Shown: positions 41,769 through 50,970 of the stretch, piece after piece
Position numbering within the stretch: the stretch's first letter is position 1
Layout of the letters: every line of letters starts with the position of its first letter
Source: Beijerinckiaceae bacterium
GTDB taxonomy: Bacteria > Pseudomonadota > Alphaproteobacteria > Rhizobiales > Beijerinckiaceae
Reading direction: 5' to 3'
Length of the DNA stretch: 64,000 bases
Assembly: GCA_027531565.1 (NCBI GenBank)
Contig: JAPZSB010000007.1
Location: 1 to 64,000, forward strand
Position numbers and translations under genes: made by a program
The notes under the pieces: generated by a model
Database searches by the model: none
Seen by the model: only the letters and a program-made list of their open reading frames with translations
Told to the model about the DNA's origin: nothing

Positions 41769-43044
41769 GTTCCGGCCCGTGGTCGCGGCCGGTCAGTGCC
41801 AGCCGCAGCGGCATGAACAGGGCCTTGCCCTTGCGCCCGGTCTTCGCCTGAAGGGCCCCGATCCAGCGGGACCAGGTCTCGCCGTCGAACGGTTCCTCCG
41901 GCAGGCAGGCCGCAGCTTCAGCCAGGAAAGCCGCGTCATCCCCCGGAAAGTGCTGCGGCGTCATCAGCACCTGCCACCATTCCGCCGTCTCCTCGATCCG
42001 GTCCACGTTTCCGTGAATCGCCAGCCAGAAGGCTTCCGCTTTCGGGCCCGCAATGCCCAGCCCGGCAAGTGTCTCCGCCACGGCCGTGAAAGGCCGGGCA
42101 TGGAGCAGGCGCTTCGAGAGGTCGCGGATTTCCGCCGGATCGAATTTCGTCAGCGCGCGCGAGAATTTCGTCAGGTCGAGCCTTTCCGCCAGAGCCGCGA
42201 GATCGGGCAGCGGCTGGACCGGCTCGGCCGTGCCGGTGAGCGTGGCGACAAGGGCGACCGCCAGCGGATCGACGCCTTCGGCGCGGAAGCTGCGGATCGA
42301 CAGGGCGCCGGTGCGCTTCGACATTTCCTCGCCCGTCGCCGAAGTGATGAGATTGTGGTGCGAGAAACGCGGCGGCACGGCGCCGAAGCCCTCGAACAGC
42401 TCGATCTGCACGGCGGTGTTGGCAACATGATCCTCGCCGCGGAGGATATCGGTGACGCCCATGTCGATATCGTCGATCACCGAGGCGAAGGTGTAGAGGA
42501 AGGTGCCATCGGCGCGCACGAGAACGGGGTCGGAGAGCGAGCCGGTCTCGATATGGCATTCACCGCGCACGCCATCCTGCCAGCGCACCGTGTTGCCGGA
42601 GAGCCTGAACCGCCAATGTGGCCGGCGGCCCTCGGCCTCGAGCCGGGCCCGATCCTCGGCCGAGAGGTGCAGGGCGGCCCGGTCATAGACCGGCGGCAGG
42701 CCGCGCGCCTGCTGGCGCTTGCGCTTGCGGTCGAGTTCCTCCGCCGTCTCGTAGGCCGGATAGACCAGCCCGCGGGCCTTGAAATCCTCGAGGACGGCCT
42801 CGTAGCGGGCGATGCGGTCGGATTGCCGTTCGATCCGGTCCGGCATGATGCCAAGCCAGGCGAGATCCTCGAGGATCGCCTCGGCATAATCCGCCCGCGA
42901 GCGCTCCGTATCCGTGTCGTCGAAGCGCAGGATGAAGGTGCCGCCGGCCTTGCGGGCCAGCAGGGCGTTCCACAGGGCCGTGCGGGCATTGCCGATATGG
43001 ATGTAGCCGGTCGGCGAGGGAGCGAAGCGGAAAATCGGGGCCAT
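41698..43044 (-). CDS. gltX: Glutamyl-tRNA synthetase (second, short type)
   Basis: A 448-residue class Ic synthetase. FAPSPTGYIHIGNARTAL holds HIGN (16-19), FDDTDTERS and LRGEDHVANT are normal. The KMSKS loop reads EMSKR (240-244), with the first lysine replaced. Length and motif fit the short alphaproteobacterial GluRS rather than the longer housekeeping type; such genomes often carry two, sometimes with different tRNA preference. Whether a second gltX exists here cannot be seen. Its 3' end overlaps the convergent DUF2865 gene by 71 bases. Confidence 0.92.
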   Translation of the reverse strand: MAPIFRFAPSPTGYIHIGNARTALWNALLARKAGGTFILRFDDTDTERSRADYAEAILEDLAWLGIMPDRIERQSDRIARYEAVLEDFKARGLVYPAYETAEELDRKRKRQQARGLPPVYDRAALHLSAEDRARLEAEGRRPHWRFRLSGNTVRWQDGVRGECHIETGSLSDPVLVRADGTFLYTFASVIDDIDMGVTDILRGEDHVANTAVQIELFEGFGAVPPRFSHHNLITSATGEEMSKRTGALSIRSFRAEGVDPLAVALVATLTGTAEPVQPLPDLAALAERLDLTKFSRALTKFDPAEIRDLSKRLLHARPFTAVAETLAGLGIAGPKAEAFWLAIHGNVDRIEETAEWWQVLMTPQHFPGDDAAFLAEAAACLPEEPFDGETWSRWIGALQAKTGRKGKALFMPLRLALTGRDHGPELKAVLPLLGRSAVLSRLAPAPHS

Positions 43045-43144
43045 GCCGGCAGATCTCGATGGGTGGGAGGGCCCAAGCGGCCCGGGCAGCTGGCCCCGTG
43101 CTTAGCGGAAGCGCCCGCCCCGGCAAAGGGGCAAGCGGTGGCAT

Positions 43145-44896
43145 TCAGCCGTCATAGGCCTCGCCGAGCCCGACCACCGGCCCGGGCGCGACAGCCGGAT
43201 CCGGCGTATAGGGCGCGTCCAGCCGGTCCCGGAAGGCATTGGTGATCGGGTAGCGGCGGTCCCGGCCGAAATTGCGGCGGGTGATCTTCACGCCGGGGGC
43301 GGATTGGCGGCGCTTGTATTCGGCGATCGAGAGCAGATGCTCGATGCGCCGGACCGTGGCGAGATCATGCCCGCGGGCGACAATCGCACTGACCGGCAGC
43401 TCCTGCTCGACCAGCGCTTCGAGAATATCGTCGAGGATCTCGTAAGGAGGCAGCGAATCCTGATCCTTCTGGTTCTCGCGCAACTCGGCCGTCGGCGGCT
43501 TGGTCAGGATGTTCTCGGGGATGACGATGCCATCCGGCCCTTTTGCGCCCGGCGGCTTCCAGCGGTTGCGCAGGGCCGAGAGCCGGAAAACCTCCATCTT
43601 GTAGAGGTCCTTGATCGGGTTGTAGCCGCCATTCATGTCGCCATAGAGCGTGGCATAGCCAACCGACATCTCGCTCTTGTTGCCCGTCGTCACCACCATC
43701 GCGCCGAACTTGTTCGAGATCGACATCAGCAGGGTGCCGCGGGCACGGGACTGAAGGTTCTCCTCGGTCACATCACGCGGGCGGCCGGCGAAGAGCGGTG
43801 CCAGCACCGATTCCAGCCCTTCCACCGCGGGGGCGATCGGCAGGATGTCATAGCGCAGGCCGAGCGCCGCCGCGCAGTCCCGGGCGTCGCGCAGGCTTTC
43901 CTCCGAGGTGTAGCGATAGGGCAGCATTACCGCATGGACGCGGTCCGGCCCCAGCGCATCGACCGCCATGGCGGCGCAGATCGCCGAATCGACCCCGCCG
44001 GACAGGCCGAGGACGACGCCCGGGAAGCGGTTCTTGTCGACATAATCCTTCAGGCCCAGCACGCAGGCCGCATAATCCGCCTCCGGGCCTTCCGGCACGA
44101 CGGCCTTTTCGCCGGACGTGATCCGCCAGACCCCGCCCTGCCGCTCGAGCACGATGGTTGCGCAATGCTCGGCAAAGGCCGGGAACTGGAAGGCCAGCGA
44201 GCCATCGGCCTGCAGGCCGAAGGACGCGCCGTCGAAGACCAGCTCGTCCTGCCCGCCGACCTGGTTGAGATAGATGAGCGGCAGCCCGCTTTCCTTGACG
44301 CGCGCGACCGCGATGTTGGTCCGGACATCGGCCTTGTTCCGCTCATAGGGGGAGCCGTTCGGCACCAGCAGGATCTCGGCGCCGGTCTCGGCGAGGCATT
44401 CGACCACGTCGGCGCCCCAGATATCCTCGCAGATCGGCAGGCCAAGGCGCACGCCGCGAACAGCCAGCGGGCCCGGCATCGGCCCGGGCGCGAAAACGCG
44501 CTTTTCGTCGAAGACGCCGTAATTCGGCAGGTCGACCTTGAACCTCACCCCGAGGATCCGACCGCCGTCGAGCGCAGCGACGGCATTATGCAGCCGGCCG
44601 CCCTCGCGCCAGGGCAGGCCGACCAGCAGGGCCGGCCCGCCATCGGCGGTCTCGCGCGCGAGGGTATCGAGCGCCTGCCGGCAGGCCTGCTCGAGCGCCG
44701 GCTTGGTGACCATGTCCTCGGGCGGATAGCCCGTCAGGAAGAGCTCGGAAAACAGCACCAGATCGGCGCCCTCCTCCGCCGCCTGGCGGCGCGCCCGGCG
44801 CACCCTGTCCAGATTGCCGGCAATATCCCCCATGACAGGGTTCAGCTGGGCCAGCGCGATAACGAGGCGGTCGGGAGTTTTGCTCATCTTGACCAT
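43145..44896 (-). CDS. nadE: Glutamine-dependent NAD+ synthetase
   Basis: A 583-residue two-domain enzyme amidating nicotinate adenine dinucleotide to NAD+. The N-terminal nitrilase-type glutaminase has the Glu51, Lys120 and Cys156 triad (FSELF, FKVDLPN, PICEDIW). The C-terminal synthetase has the ATP pyrophosphatase motif GLSGGVDSA and the VVTTGNKSEMSVGY region. The ATG at 44896 has AGGAG five bases upstream; Met4 is an alternative. It lies 100 bases upstream of gltX on the same strand. Confidence 0.96.
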   Translation of the reverse strand: MVKMSKTPDRLVIALAQLNPVMGDIAGNLDRVRRARRQAAEEGADLVLFSELFLTGYPPEDMVTKPALEQACRQALDTLARETADGGPALLVGLPWREGGRLHNAVAALDGGRILGVRFKVDLPNYGVFDEKRVFAPGPMPGPLAVRGVRLGLPICEDIWGADVVECLAETGAEILLVPNGSPYERNKADVRTNIAVARVKESGLPLIYLNQVGGQDELVFDGASFGLQADGSLAFQFPAFAEHCATIVLERQGGVWRITSGEKAVVPEGPEADYAACVLGLKDYVDKNRFPGVVLGLSGGVDSAICAAMAVDALGPDRVHAVMLPYRYTSEESLRDARDCAAALGLRYDILPIAPAVEGLESVLAPLFAGRPRDVTEENLQSRARGTLLMSISNKFGAMVVTTGNKSEMSVGYATLYGDMNGGYNPIKDLYKMEVFRLSALRNRWKPPGAKGPDGIVIPENILTKPPTAELRENQKDQDSLPPYEILDDILEALVEQELPVSAIVARGHDLATVRRIEHLLSIAEYKRRQSAPGVKITRRNFGRDRRYPITNAFRDRLDAPYTPDPAVAPGPVVGLGEAYDG

Positions 44897-45064
44897 ATAT
44901 CTCCTGTCCCGCCCGGCGGCAATGGCCTGCCGGCGGGCGAACCCTGTGCCGTTTCAGGTCATGCTTTTATTCCGGTCCTTAACCGGCGGGTAACGTTAAT
45001 TTTTTACAGTTCGGTCATTCGAGGATTCGAAAACCGGGTCGAAACCCGGACGTGGAGTTGGGTT

Positions 45065-45898
45065 ATGTCGGAATCGCGCATCCTGTCCAGCACGGGAATG
45101 GCCCTCGCAGCAGCGGTGGTTACCCTTGCGGCCTCAAGCCCTGCCTCCGCGCTCGACTGGCTGCGCGGGAGCTTCTCCGGACAGCATCAGGTGGATTGGT
45201 CGGGTGTCTATGGCGGTGTGCATGCCGGCATCACCTCGGGCCAGACGGATCCGCGGCCCCTCGCCCCTTCGCTGGCCCAGAATGCCCTGCCGAATTCCTC
45301 GATCACCGACCTGCTCGAACAGACGATCTTCTTCAAGGAGACGAACAAGCAGGGGATGAGCTATGGCGGCTTCATCGGCATGAACTGGCAATGGGACGAT
45401 GTCGTCCTGGGCTGGGAAGCCGATTACTCGCGCTCGAACATCAAGTCGAACACCACGACCGGTCCGAACGGCCTGATGCGGACGCAGGGCAGCGACGAGT
45501 GGCAGCTGACCAGCACCTCGACCTCGCGCGGCGAGATCAAGGACTGGGGCACCATCCGCGGCCGCGTTGGCTATGCGATGGGCATCTTCATGCCCTATCT
45601 CACCGCCGGCGTCGCGATCGGCAATCTGAACAGCCGCGCCAGCACCTCCGGATCGTGGGAGCGCTATGATGTCAGCACGCCGCCGGCCCGCCCGCTCGTG
45701 GGCTCCGCCAATTTTGCCGGTGTGGTCGGCCGCAGCGGCGTGACCTATGGCGGCGCGGTGGGTGCCGGCGTGGACATGCAGTTCCTGCCCAACACCTTCC
45801 TGCGCGGCGAATGGCAGTACATCCAGTTCGCCTCGGGCGGGCTCCGGCCGAATGTCTCGATCAACACGGCGCGCGTCGCCGGGGGCGTGAAATTCTGA
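45065..45898 (+). CDS. Omp25-like outer-membrane beta-barrel protein
   Basis: A 277-residue outer-membrane protein. The signal peptide ends at SSPASA before LDW. The mature part starts with the typical DWSGVYGGVHAGIT strand. Alternating strands with YGGFIGMNWQW, GWEADYSR, GRVGYAMG-x-FMPYLTAGVAIG, GGAVGAGVDMQFLP and a final aromatic residue (GVKF) fit the eight-stranded Omp25/31 barrels of Hyphomicrobiales. GGAG lies nine bases before the ATG. The leader before it is AT-rich (GTTAATTTTTTAC) and likely holds the promoter. A strong terminator follows. Confidence 0.9.
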   Translation: MSESRILSSTGMALAAAVVTLAASSPASALDWLRGSFSGQHQVDWSGVYGGVHAGITSGQTDPRPLAPSLAQNALPNSSITDLLEQTIFFKETNKQGMSYGGFIGMNWQWDDVVLGWEADYSRSNIKSNTTTGPNGLMRTQGSDEWQLTSTSTSRGEIKDWGTIRGRVGYAMGIFMPYLTAGVAIGNLNSRASTSGSWERYDVSTPPARPLVGSANFAGVVGRSGVTYGGAVGAGVDMQFLPNTFLRGEWQYIQFASGGLRPNVSINTARVAGGVKF

Positions 45899-45943
45899 CC
45901 GGAAGCCCTGGTCCTTCCCTTCCTGGTGGGTCTCGACACCAAA

Positions 45944-45976
45944 AGAAACCCGGCCTCTCGGCCGGGTTTCCTTTTT
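45944..45976. terminator. Bidirectional terminator
   Basis: A ten-base perfect stem AAACCCGGCC/GGCCGGGTTT with a four-base loop (45946-45969) is followed by CCTTTTT on the plus strand and by CTTTT on the minus strand. It serves the Omp25-like gene and the convergent small secreted protein gene. Confidence 0.9.
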
Positions 45977-46007
45977 CACGCAGCCCTTTCCGGGGAAAAG
46001 CGGGCGA

Positions 46008-46451
46008 TCAGCGGCAGATCTGGACGCGCTGGATGTTCCAGCCATAGCCGTCCCAGTAGCGCTGCTTCCGGATCTTGCAGACCGGGCCGCGATAGCCGTA
46101 GCCGGTTTCCGAATAGCCGTGATAGCGATGATGCCGGCGATGCCCGTAATAGCCGTGGCCGTAATAGCCCGGGCCACCCTGATAGTAGACCGGCGTCGGC
46201 TGGTGGTAGACGGGCGCCGGCGGCGCGTAGTCATAGCCCGGATCGTGATAGTAGCCCGGCGCGGCATGCGCGCTGTTGGCGGCAATTGCACCCACGGCGA
46301 GCGCACCGAGGATCCCGGCGGCGATGATGGCGCCCTTGCGGCCGCCACGGGCTTCGGCTGCGCCGGTCGAGGCGGCCATGCCGGCGCCGAGCGTGAGGGC
46401 GACCAACGCCGCCGCAGCGGCCTTCTTGCCGAGGGGGGAAAGGGTAGCCAT
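46008..46451 (-). CDS. Small glycine/tyrosine/histidine-rich secreted protein
   Basis: A 147-residue protein. It has a signal segment (about 8-33), then a second hydrophobic Gly/Ala helix (about 38-58). A low-complexity middle of Tyr-Gly-His repeats (GYYGHGYYGHRRHHRYHGY) follows. The C terminus has paired cysteines around a basic stretch (VCKIRKQRYWDGYGW...VQIC). The gene at 46611 has the same architecture. It is probably envelope-associated; function unknown. AAGGAG lies about ten bases before the chosen ATG; the frame beyond it is not signal-like. Confidence 0.75.
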   Translation of the reverse strand: MATLSPLGKKAAAAALVALTLGAGMAASTGAAEARGGRKGAIIAAGILGALAVGAIAANSAHAAPGYYHDPGYDYAPPAPVYHQPTPVYYQGGPGYYGHGYYGHRRHHRYHGYSETGYGYRGPVCKIRKQRYWDGYGWNIQRVQICR

Positions 46452-46610
46452 CGTCTCTGTCTCCTTGTGGAAGTCCGGGCCATCGGCCCCTGCCGGGCTC
46501 CGACTTCGATGGGGAGACATTAACCCTGTACCCATGGCGCGAAGCTGAACGCGCCATGTTGCCTGATGTTCATCCGTTGATGCGGCCAAATGTCCGGTGG
46601 GTCGGCGCGA

Positions 46611-46910
46611 TTACTCGCAGACCTCGACACGGCGATAGGTGTAGCTCTCGCTGTCGATCCAGACGCGGCGGCGCTCCATGCGGCAGGTCGGGACGTAGCG
46701 CGGGGCGGGCCGCTCGACGATCTCCTCCTCGACAACAACCGGGGCGGCACGGGCCGGACGGTTGAGCAGGATCGCCGCGCCAGCGGCACCGATGGCGAGG
46801 CCGCCGATGAGTGCGGCATTGCGGCCCTGTGCGGCCCGGGCGGGATGGGCGGTCACCAGGGCGGCGGCCAAAGCGGCCGTGGCGAGGGCAATGGTGGTCG
46901 CGAAACGCAT
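46611..46910 (-). CDS. Small basic secreted protein, paralogue of its neighbour
   Basis: A 99-residue protein. It has a signal peptide ending ARA-AQG, then a Gly/Ala hydrophobic stretch (LIGGLAIGAAGAAILL), a short acidic linker, and a C-terminal pair of cysteines framing a basic segment (TCRMERRRVW...RRVEVC). The Cys-to-Cys spacing and surrounding R-x-V-x-x-C match the neighbour at 46008. AAAGGAG lies eight bases before the ATG. Function unknown. Confidence 0.75.
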   Translation of the reverse strand: MRFATTIALATAALAAALVTAHPARAAQGRNAALIGGLAIGAAGAAILLNRPARAAPVVVEEEIVERPAPRYVPTCRMERRRVWIDSESYTYRRVEVCE

Positions 46911-47033
46911 GTCGGAACTCCTTTCAGGAGCGGACAGGCTGGCGGAATTCCCTAACGAAACCCTTACAGGATCGCGCGGATTGTCAGGATTTGGTTAATT
47001 CGAGAGCGCCGTGCCGTTCGCCCGCCCGCCACG

Positions 47034-47115
47034 TCCTTGCGAGGAGGCTTCGCCAGAACCAGACGCGGCAACCGGACAAGGACGGAATCGTGGATGCCCG
47101 GGCCAGGCCCGGGCA
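47034..47115. repeat. Palindromic repeat, half copy C
   Basis: ATGCCCGGGCC, one base, GGCCCGGGCAT at 47093-47115 corresponds to a single arm of copies A and B and is followed by GACGAAC as in copy B. Immediately upstream, CGTCCTTGCGAGGAGGCTTCGCC resembles another dispersed Hyphomicrobiales intergenic repeat beginning TTGCGAGGAG. It lies between the DAHP synthase and the small secreted protein genes. Confidence 0.65.
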
Positions 47116-47134
47116 TGACGAACGGCGCCGTGCG

Positions 47135-48541
47135 TTACTCCGCAGCCGCCGGCACGGCCGGGCCGCGGGCGGCCTTCTCGTGCTTGAGCAGGTCTGCCAC
47201 CAGGAAGGCCATCTCGATCGCCTGTTCGGCATTGAGGCGCGGATCGCAGGCCGTGTCGTAGCGGTCGGCGAGGCCCTCGGCCGTCACGGTGCGTGCACCG
47301 CCGGTGCATTCCGTCACGTCCTTGCCGGTCATTTCGAGATGGATGCCGCCGGCATAGGTGCCCTCGGCCTCGTGGATGGCGAAGAAGCTCTTCACTTCCG
47401 AGAGGATGCGGTCAAACGGCCGTGTCTTGTAGCCGGCGAGGCTGATCGTGTTGCCATGCATCGGATCGCAGGACCAGACGACCTTGCGGCCCTCGCGCTC
47501 CACGGCGCGGATCAGGCCCGGCAGATGGTCGCCCACCTTGTCGGCGCCGAAGCGCGTGATCAGCGTGAGGCGGCCGGCCTCGTTGTCCGGGTTCAGCGCG
47601 TCGATCATCTGGATGAGGCCGTCCGGCGTCATGGACGGGCCGCATTTCAGGCCGATCGGGTTCTTGATACCGCGGAAGAACTCGACATGGGCATGGTCCG
47701 GCTGGCGGGTGCGGTCGCCGATCCAGAGCATGTGCCCGGACGTGGCATACCAGTCGCCGGAGGTGGAATCGACGCGCGTCAGCGCCTGCTCGTAGCCGAG
47801 CAGCAGGGCCTCGTGGCTGGTGAAGAATTCCGTGATCTGCATTTCCGGATGCGTATCGGCCGAGATGCCGATGGCGCGCATGAAATCCAGCGCTTCGGTG
47901 ATGCGGTTCGCCAGCTCGTTATATCGCCCGCTCTGCGGCGAGTCCTTCACGAAACCCAGCATCCAGCGATGCGCATTGTCGAGATTGGCATAGCCGCCGG
48001 TCGCGAAGGCGCGGATGAGGTTCAGCGTCGCGGCAGACTGGCGGTAGGCCTCGATCTGCCGGCGCGGGTCGGGGATGCGCGCCTCCGGCGTGAATTCGGT
48101 GCCGTTGATGATATCGCCGCGGTAGCTCGGCAACTCGACATCGCCGACCTTCTCGACCGGCGAGGAACGCGGCTTGGCGAATTGCCCGGCGACGCGGCCG
48201 ACCTTCACCACCGGCGAGGAACCGGCATAGGTCAGCACGACCGACATCTGCAGGAAGACGCGGAAGAAATCGCGGATATGATCCGCCGAATGCTCGGCGA
48301 AGCTCTCGGCGCAGTCGCCGCCCTGCAGCAGGAACGCTTCACCATTGGCGACCTTGCCCAACGCCCGCTTGAGCTTGCGCGCCTCGCCTGCAAAAACCAG
48401 CGGCGGAAAGGTGGCGAGCTGGGCTTCGGTGGCTTCGAGGACGGTCCTGTCCGGATAATCCGGCACCTGGGCGATCGGAAACGACCGCCAGCTGCCCGGA
48501 TTCCAGGTCTGCCGGGAGGTGAGGTTTCCTTGCGTGCTCAT
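47135..48541 (-). CDS. 3-deoxy-7-phosphoheptulonate synthase, class II
   Basis: A 468-residue class II (plant/actinobacterial type) DAHP synthase joining phosphoenolpyruvate and erythrose 4-phosphate as the first step of the shikimate pathway. [11 protein letters not shown] (about 72-82), [54 protein letters not shown] and [12 protein letters not shown] are all present. Its activity is typically feedback-regulated. It stands alone between two repeat regions. Confidence 0.96.
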   Translation of the reverse strand: MSTQGNLTSRQTWNPGSWRSFPIAQVPDYPDRTVLEATEAQLATFPPLVFAGEARKLKRALGKVANGEAFLLQGGDCAESFAEHSADHIRDFFRVFLQMSVVLTYAGSSPVVKVGRVAGQFAKPRSSPVEKVGDVELPSYRGDIINGTEFTPEARIPDPRRQIEAYRQSAATLNLIRAFATGGYANLDNAHRWMLGFVKDSPQSGRYNELANRITEALDFMRAIGISADTHPEMQITEFFTSHEALLLGYEQALTRVDSTSGDWYATSGHMLWIGDRTRQPDHAHVEFFRGIKNPIGLKCGPSMTPDGLIQMIDALNPDNEAGRLTLITRFGADKVGDHLPGLIRAVEREGRKVVWSCDPMHGNTISLAGYKTRPFDRILSEVKSFFAIHEAEGTYAGGIHLEMTGKDVTECTGGARTVTAEGLADRYDTACDPRLNAEQAIEMAFLVADLLKHEKAARGPAVPAAAE

Positions 48542-48847
48542 GGTGCTCTTCCTTGACTAGGCACAGATCGACCGGCTCGCGGGCCGGAGGGCAGGTTCCT
48601 TACACCCTGAAGGCGGATTTGGCGAGGGGTGGGGGAAAGGGCGTCGGCGCCGCCCCCTCACCCGCCGACGCTTCGCGCCGTTGGCCTCTCCCCGGCGGGG
48701 AGAGGCGGGAGGCCGGCTGGAACAGCGGGGTCGCAGGTTTCGTTGAAACGACAACGGCGGGGCGCCTCCCCTCTCCCCCGCGGGGAGAGGGTGGCCGAGG
48801 GCAAAGCCCGAGGCCGGGTGAGGGGCGAGGCCGGGCAAGGGCCGCTC
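48542..48847. repeat. Inverted REP-like repeat pair (BIME-like)
   Basis: The 306-base gap between the DAHP synthase and iron dehydrogenase genes holds two inverted copies of one unit. The left (48654-48705) runs CCCCTCACCC...GCTTCGCGCC...CTCTCCCCGGCGGGGAGAGG. The right (48770-48826) is its approximate reverse complement, ending GGCCGGGTGAGGGGC. About 65 bases, including the small palindrome GTTTCGTTGAAAC, separate them. A single diverged unit occurs at 107-158. No gene is visible here. Confidence 0.8.
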
Positions 48848-49978
48848 TCAGAAGGCCTCGTCAAGGATCAGGCGGTAATCCGCCTCGGTCGGCGTGCGGG
48901 CATTGGTTTTCGTGCAATGGTCTTCCATCGAGATCCGCGCGACCTCGTCGAGCCATTCCCGCCGGATGCCCATGGCCGAAAGGCTGGCCGGCATGCCGAG
49001 GCGCTGGTTCAGCGCCTCGACGAAACGGTCGAGGCTCTGCCCCGCCGGCACCTGCATTTCATGGGCGAGGCGGGCATATTCTTCCGTGCGGATGGAAGCA
49101 TTGTAGCGCAGGACGGCCGGCAGCAGCACGGCATTCAGCGTGCCGTGATGGAGCTGGACCTGCTTGAGACCGCCGAGGGTATGCGACAGCGAATGCACCG
49201 CGCCGAGGCCCTTCTGGAAGGCCATGGCGCCCATCATCGAGGCCATCATCATGTCGAAGCGGGCGGCGCGGTTGCTGCCCTCCTTCACCGCCGTCTCGAT
49301 GTTGCGGGCGGCGAGGCGCGCGCATTCGAGCGCGATCGCCCCGGCCGGCGGGTTCGGCGTGTTGGAGATGAAGCATTCGATGCCATGGGTCAGTGCATCC
49401 ATCCCCGTGGCGGCCGTGAGCCCCGGCGGCAGGCCGAGCGTGAGTTCCGGGTCGCAGATGGCGCGTTTCGGGATGAGATGGGGTGAGATGACCGACATCT
49501 TGCGGCCGTCCCGGAAGCTCATCACCGCGCCGCGCCCGACCTCGGAGCCCGTGCCGGAGGTGGTCGGGATGGCGATGACCGGCGCGACCTTCGCCGTGAT
49601 CTTCGGCAGGCCGCCGAGGATGAGGACATAATCCCGCAGCGTGCCGCCATGGGTCGCGACGATGGCGACCGCCTTGGCAAGGTCCATCGGCGAGCCACCG
49701 CCCAGCGCGACGATGCCATCGCAGCCCTTCGCCTTGTAGAGATCGACGGCCAGCTCGGTCGCCTCCTCCGTCGGGTTGGAGGGCGTGTCGAGGAAGGCCG
49801 GCGTTTCGGCTCCGCGCGGCATCAGGGCAGCGATCCGCCCGACGAGGCCGGTCGCCTCGAGGCCCCGGTCCGAGACGAGCAGCGGGTTCTTCATTCCGAG
49901 CGCGGCGATATCCTCGGGGAGGCCGGCAACCGCGCCGAAATCGAAGCGGATCGTGGTGAGATAGGTGATGAGCGGCAT
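48848..49978 (-). CDS. Iron-containing alcohol dehydrogenase
   Basis: A 376-residue group III metal-dependent dehydrogenase. The cofactor loop GGGSPMDLAKA (about 95-105), TTSGTGSE, and the metal ligands in DALTHGIECFIS and HSLSHTLGG...HHGTLNAV (Asp plus three His) are complete. It oxidises an alcohol or reduces an aldehyde with NAD(P). AGGAAA lies before the ATG at 49978. It ends at the REP-like repeat. The substrate is unknown; it is probably co-transcribed with the downstream-lying DMT and gor genes of the same strand. Confidence 0.93.
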   Translation of the reverse strand: MPLITYLTTIRFDFGAVAGLPEDIAALGMKNPLLVSDRGLEATGLVGRIAALMPRGAETPAFLDTPSNPTEEATELAVDLYKAKGCDGIVALGGGSPMDLAKAVAIVATHGGTLRDYVLILGGLPKITAKVAPVIAIPTTSGTGSEVGRGAVMSFRDGRKMSVISPHLIPKRAICDPELTLGLPPGLTAATGMDALTHGIECFISNTPNPPAGAIALECARLAARNIETAVKEGSNRAARFDMMMASMMGAMAFQKGLGAVHSLSHTLGGLKQVQLHHGTLNAVLLPAVLRYNASIRTEEYARLAHEMQVPAGQSLDRFVEALNQRLGMPASLSAMGIRREWLDEVARISMEDHCTKTNARTPTEADYRLILDEAF

Positions 49979-50016
49979 GGACGTTTCCTGCGGGTTGTCT
50001 TTTGTTTCCGGAACGA

Positions 50017-50964
50017 TCACGCCGGGGCGGATTCGGGGTCCGCCGGCGGCATCAGCACGCGGATCCCCGCCATCACGCCTGCGAAAAGCAGGGCAGCGCC
50101 GAGGCTCTCATGCCAATCCGGCCAGCGCGTCTCGGCAAGGAAGCCGTAGAACAACCCGAACAGGGTTTCCGACACGATCAGTTGCGCCGACAATGCGACA
50201 GAGAGGCGCCGCGAGGCAACCACCCAGGCGAAGGTGGCAACCCAGCTCGAGAACAGGCCTGTGGCGAGCGCCCAGAGCCAGAGCGGCCCGGCCTCCGGCC
50301 CGAGAAGCGGCACGGCACCGATACGCGACCAGCCGAGCGCGAGGCCCAGCGGCAGCACCGCCACCATGCCGAGCCCGGCGCCGAGCCCCTGCAGCGAGGT
50401 CCAGGCCAGCGTGTCGGTGCCGGGGCGCGCCTTCAGCGCGGCGGCATTCCAGAGGCCATACCAGAGCCAGAGCGCGAGGCCGCCCAAGGCGAGCAGGAAG
50501 CCGATCACGATCTCGCCGCCCGTGCGGCCCATGACGGGCGCCCGGAGGGAGCCAAGATTGACGATCACCAGCCCGAGCGTGATCAGCACGAGCGGTCCGG
50601 CGAGGCGGGACCAGGCGACATCGCGCGACTGCCAGTTCCCCGCAATGGCCAGCAGGACCGGCAGGGCACCGATGACGAGGGCGGGAATGGCCGGGCCGGC
50701 AAAGGCCACCGCATAGGCCACGAAAAGGTAATAGCCGGAATAGCCCATCAGCCCGAGCGCCACCGCAATCCAGCGGCCCTTCGGATCGAGTTGCCGCATC
50801 GCCGCGCGGAAGGCCAGCAGCAGGATCAGCGAGAGCGCCGCAAAGATCACGTTCCGCCAGAAGGCGAGGTCGAACGGGGTGAAGGGCGCGACAAGGTTGG
50901 GGGCAACGAAGGTCAGCCCCCAGAGCGCGCCGGCGGCGAGGCCGGCCAATAGCCCCGTCAGCAT
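50017..50964 (-). CDS. EamA/DMT-superfamily transporter
   Basis: A 315-residue inner-membrane protein with about ten hydrophobic helices in two EamA halves. Early GALWGLTFVAPNLV and the second-half SETLFGLFYGFLAE are typical. Such permeases export amino acids, nucleosides or metabolites; the substrate is not evident. It begins six bases after the gor stop, so gor, this gene and the iron dehydrogenase form one run. Confidence 0.9.
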   Translation of the reverse strand: MLTGLLAGLAAGALWGLTFVAPNLVAPFTPFDLAFWRNVIFAALSLILLLAFRAAMRQLDPKGRWIAVALGLMGYSGYYLFVAYAVAFAGPAIPALVIGALPVLLAIAGNWQSRDVAWSRLAGPLVLITLGLVIVNLGSLRAPVMGRTGGEIVIGFLLALGGLALWLWYGLWNAAALKARPGTDTLAWTSLQGLGAGLGMVAVLPLGLALGWSRIGAVPLLGPEAGPLWLWALATGLFSSWVATFAWVVASRRLSVALSAQLIVSETLFGLFYGFLAETRWPDWHESLGAALLFAGVMAGIRVLMPPADPESAPA

Positions 50965-50970
50965 GCCGGC

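Noticed and set aside
43304-45898. Plus-strand open frame of 864 codons running into the Omp25-like gene
   Set aside because: The first 587 codons are antisense to nadE and carry no homology. The real gene starts at the ATG at 45065 with a ribosome site and signal peptide.
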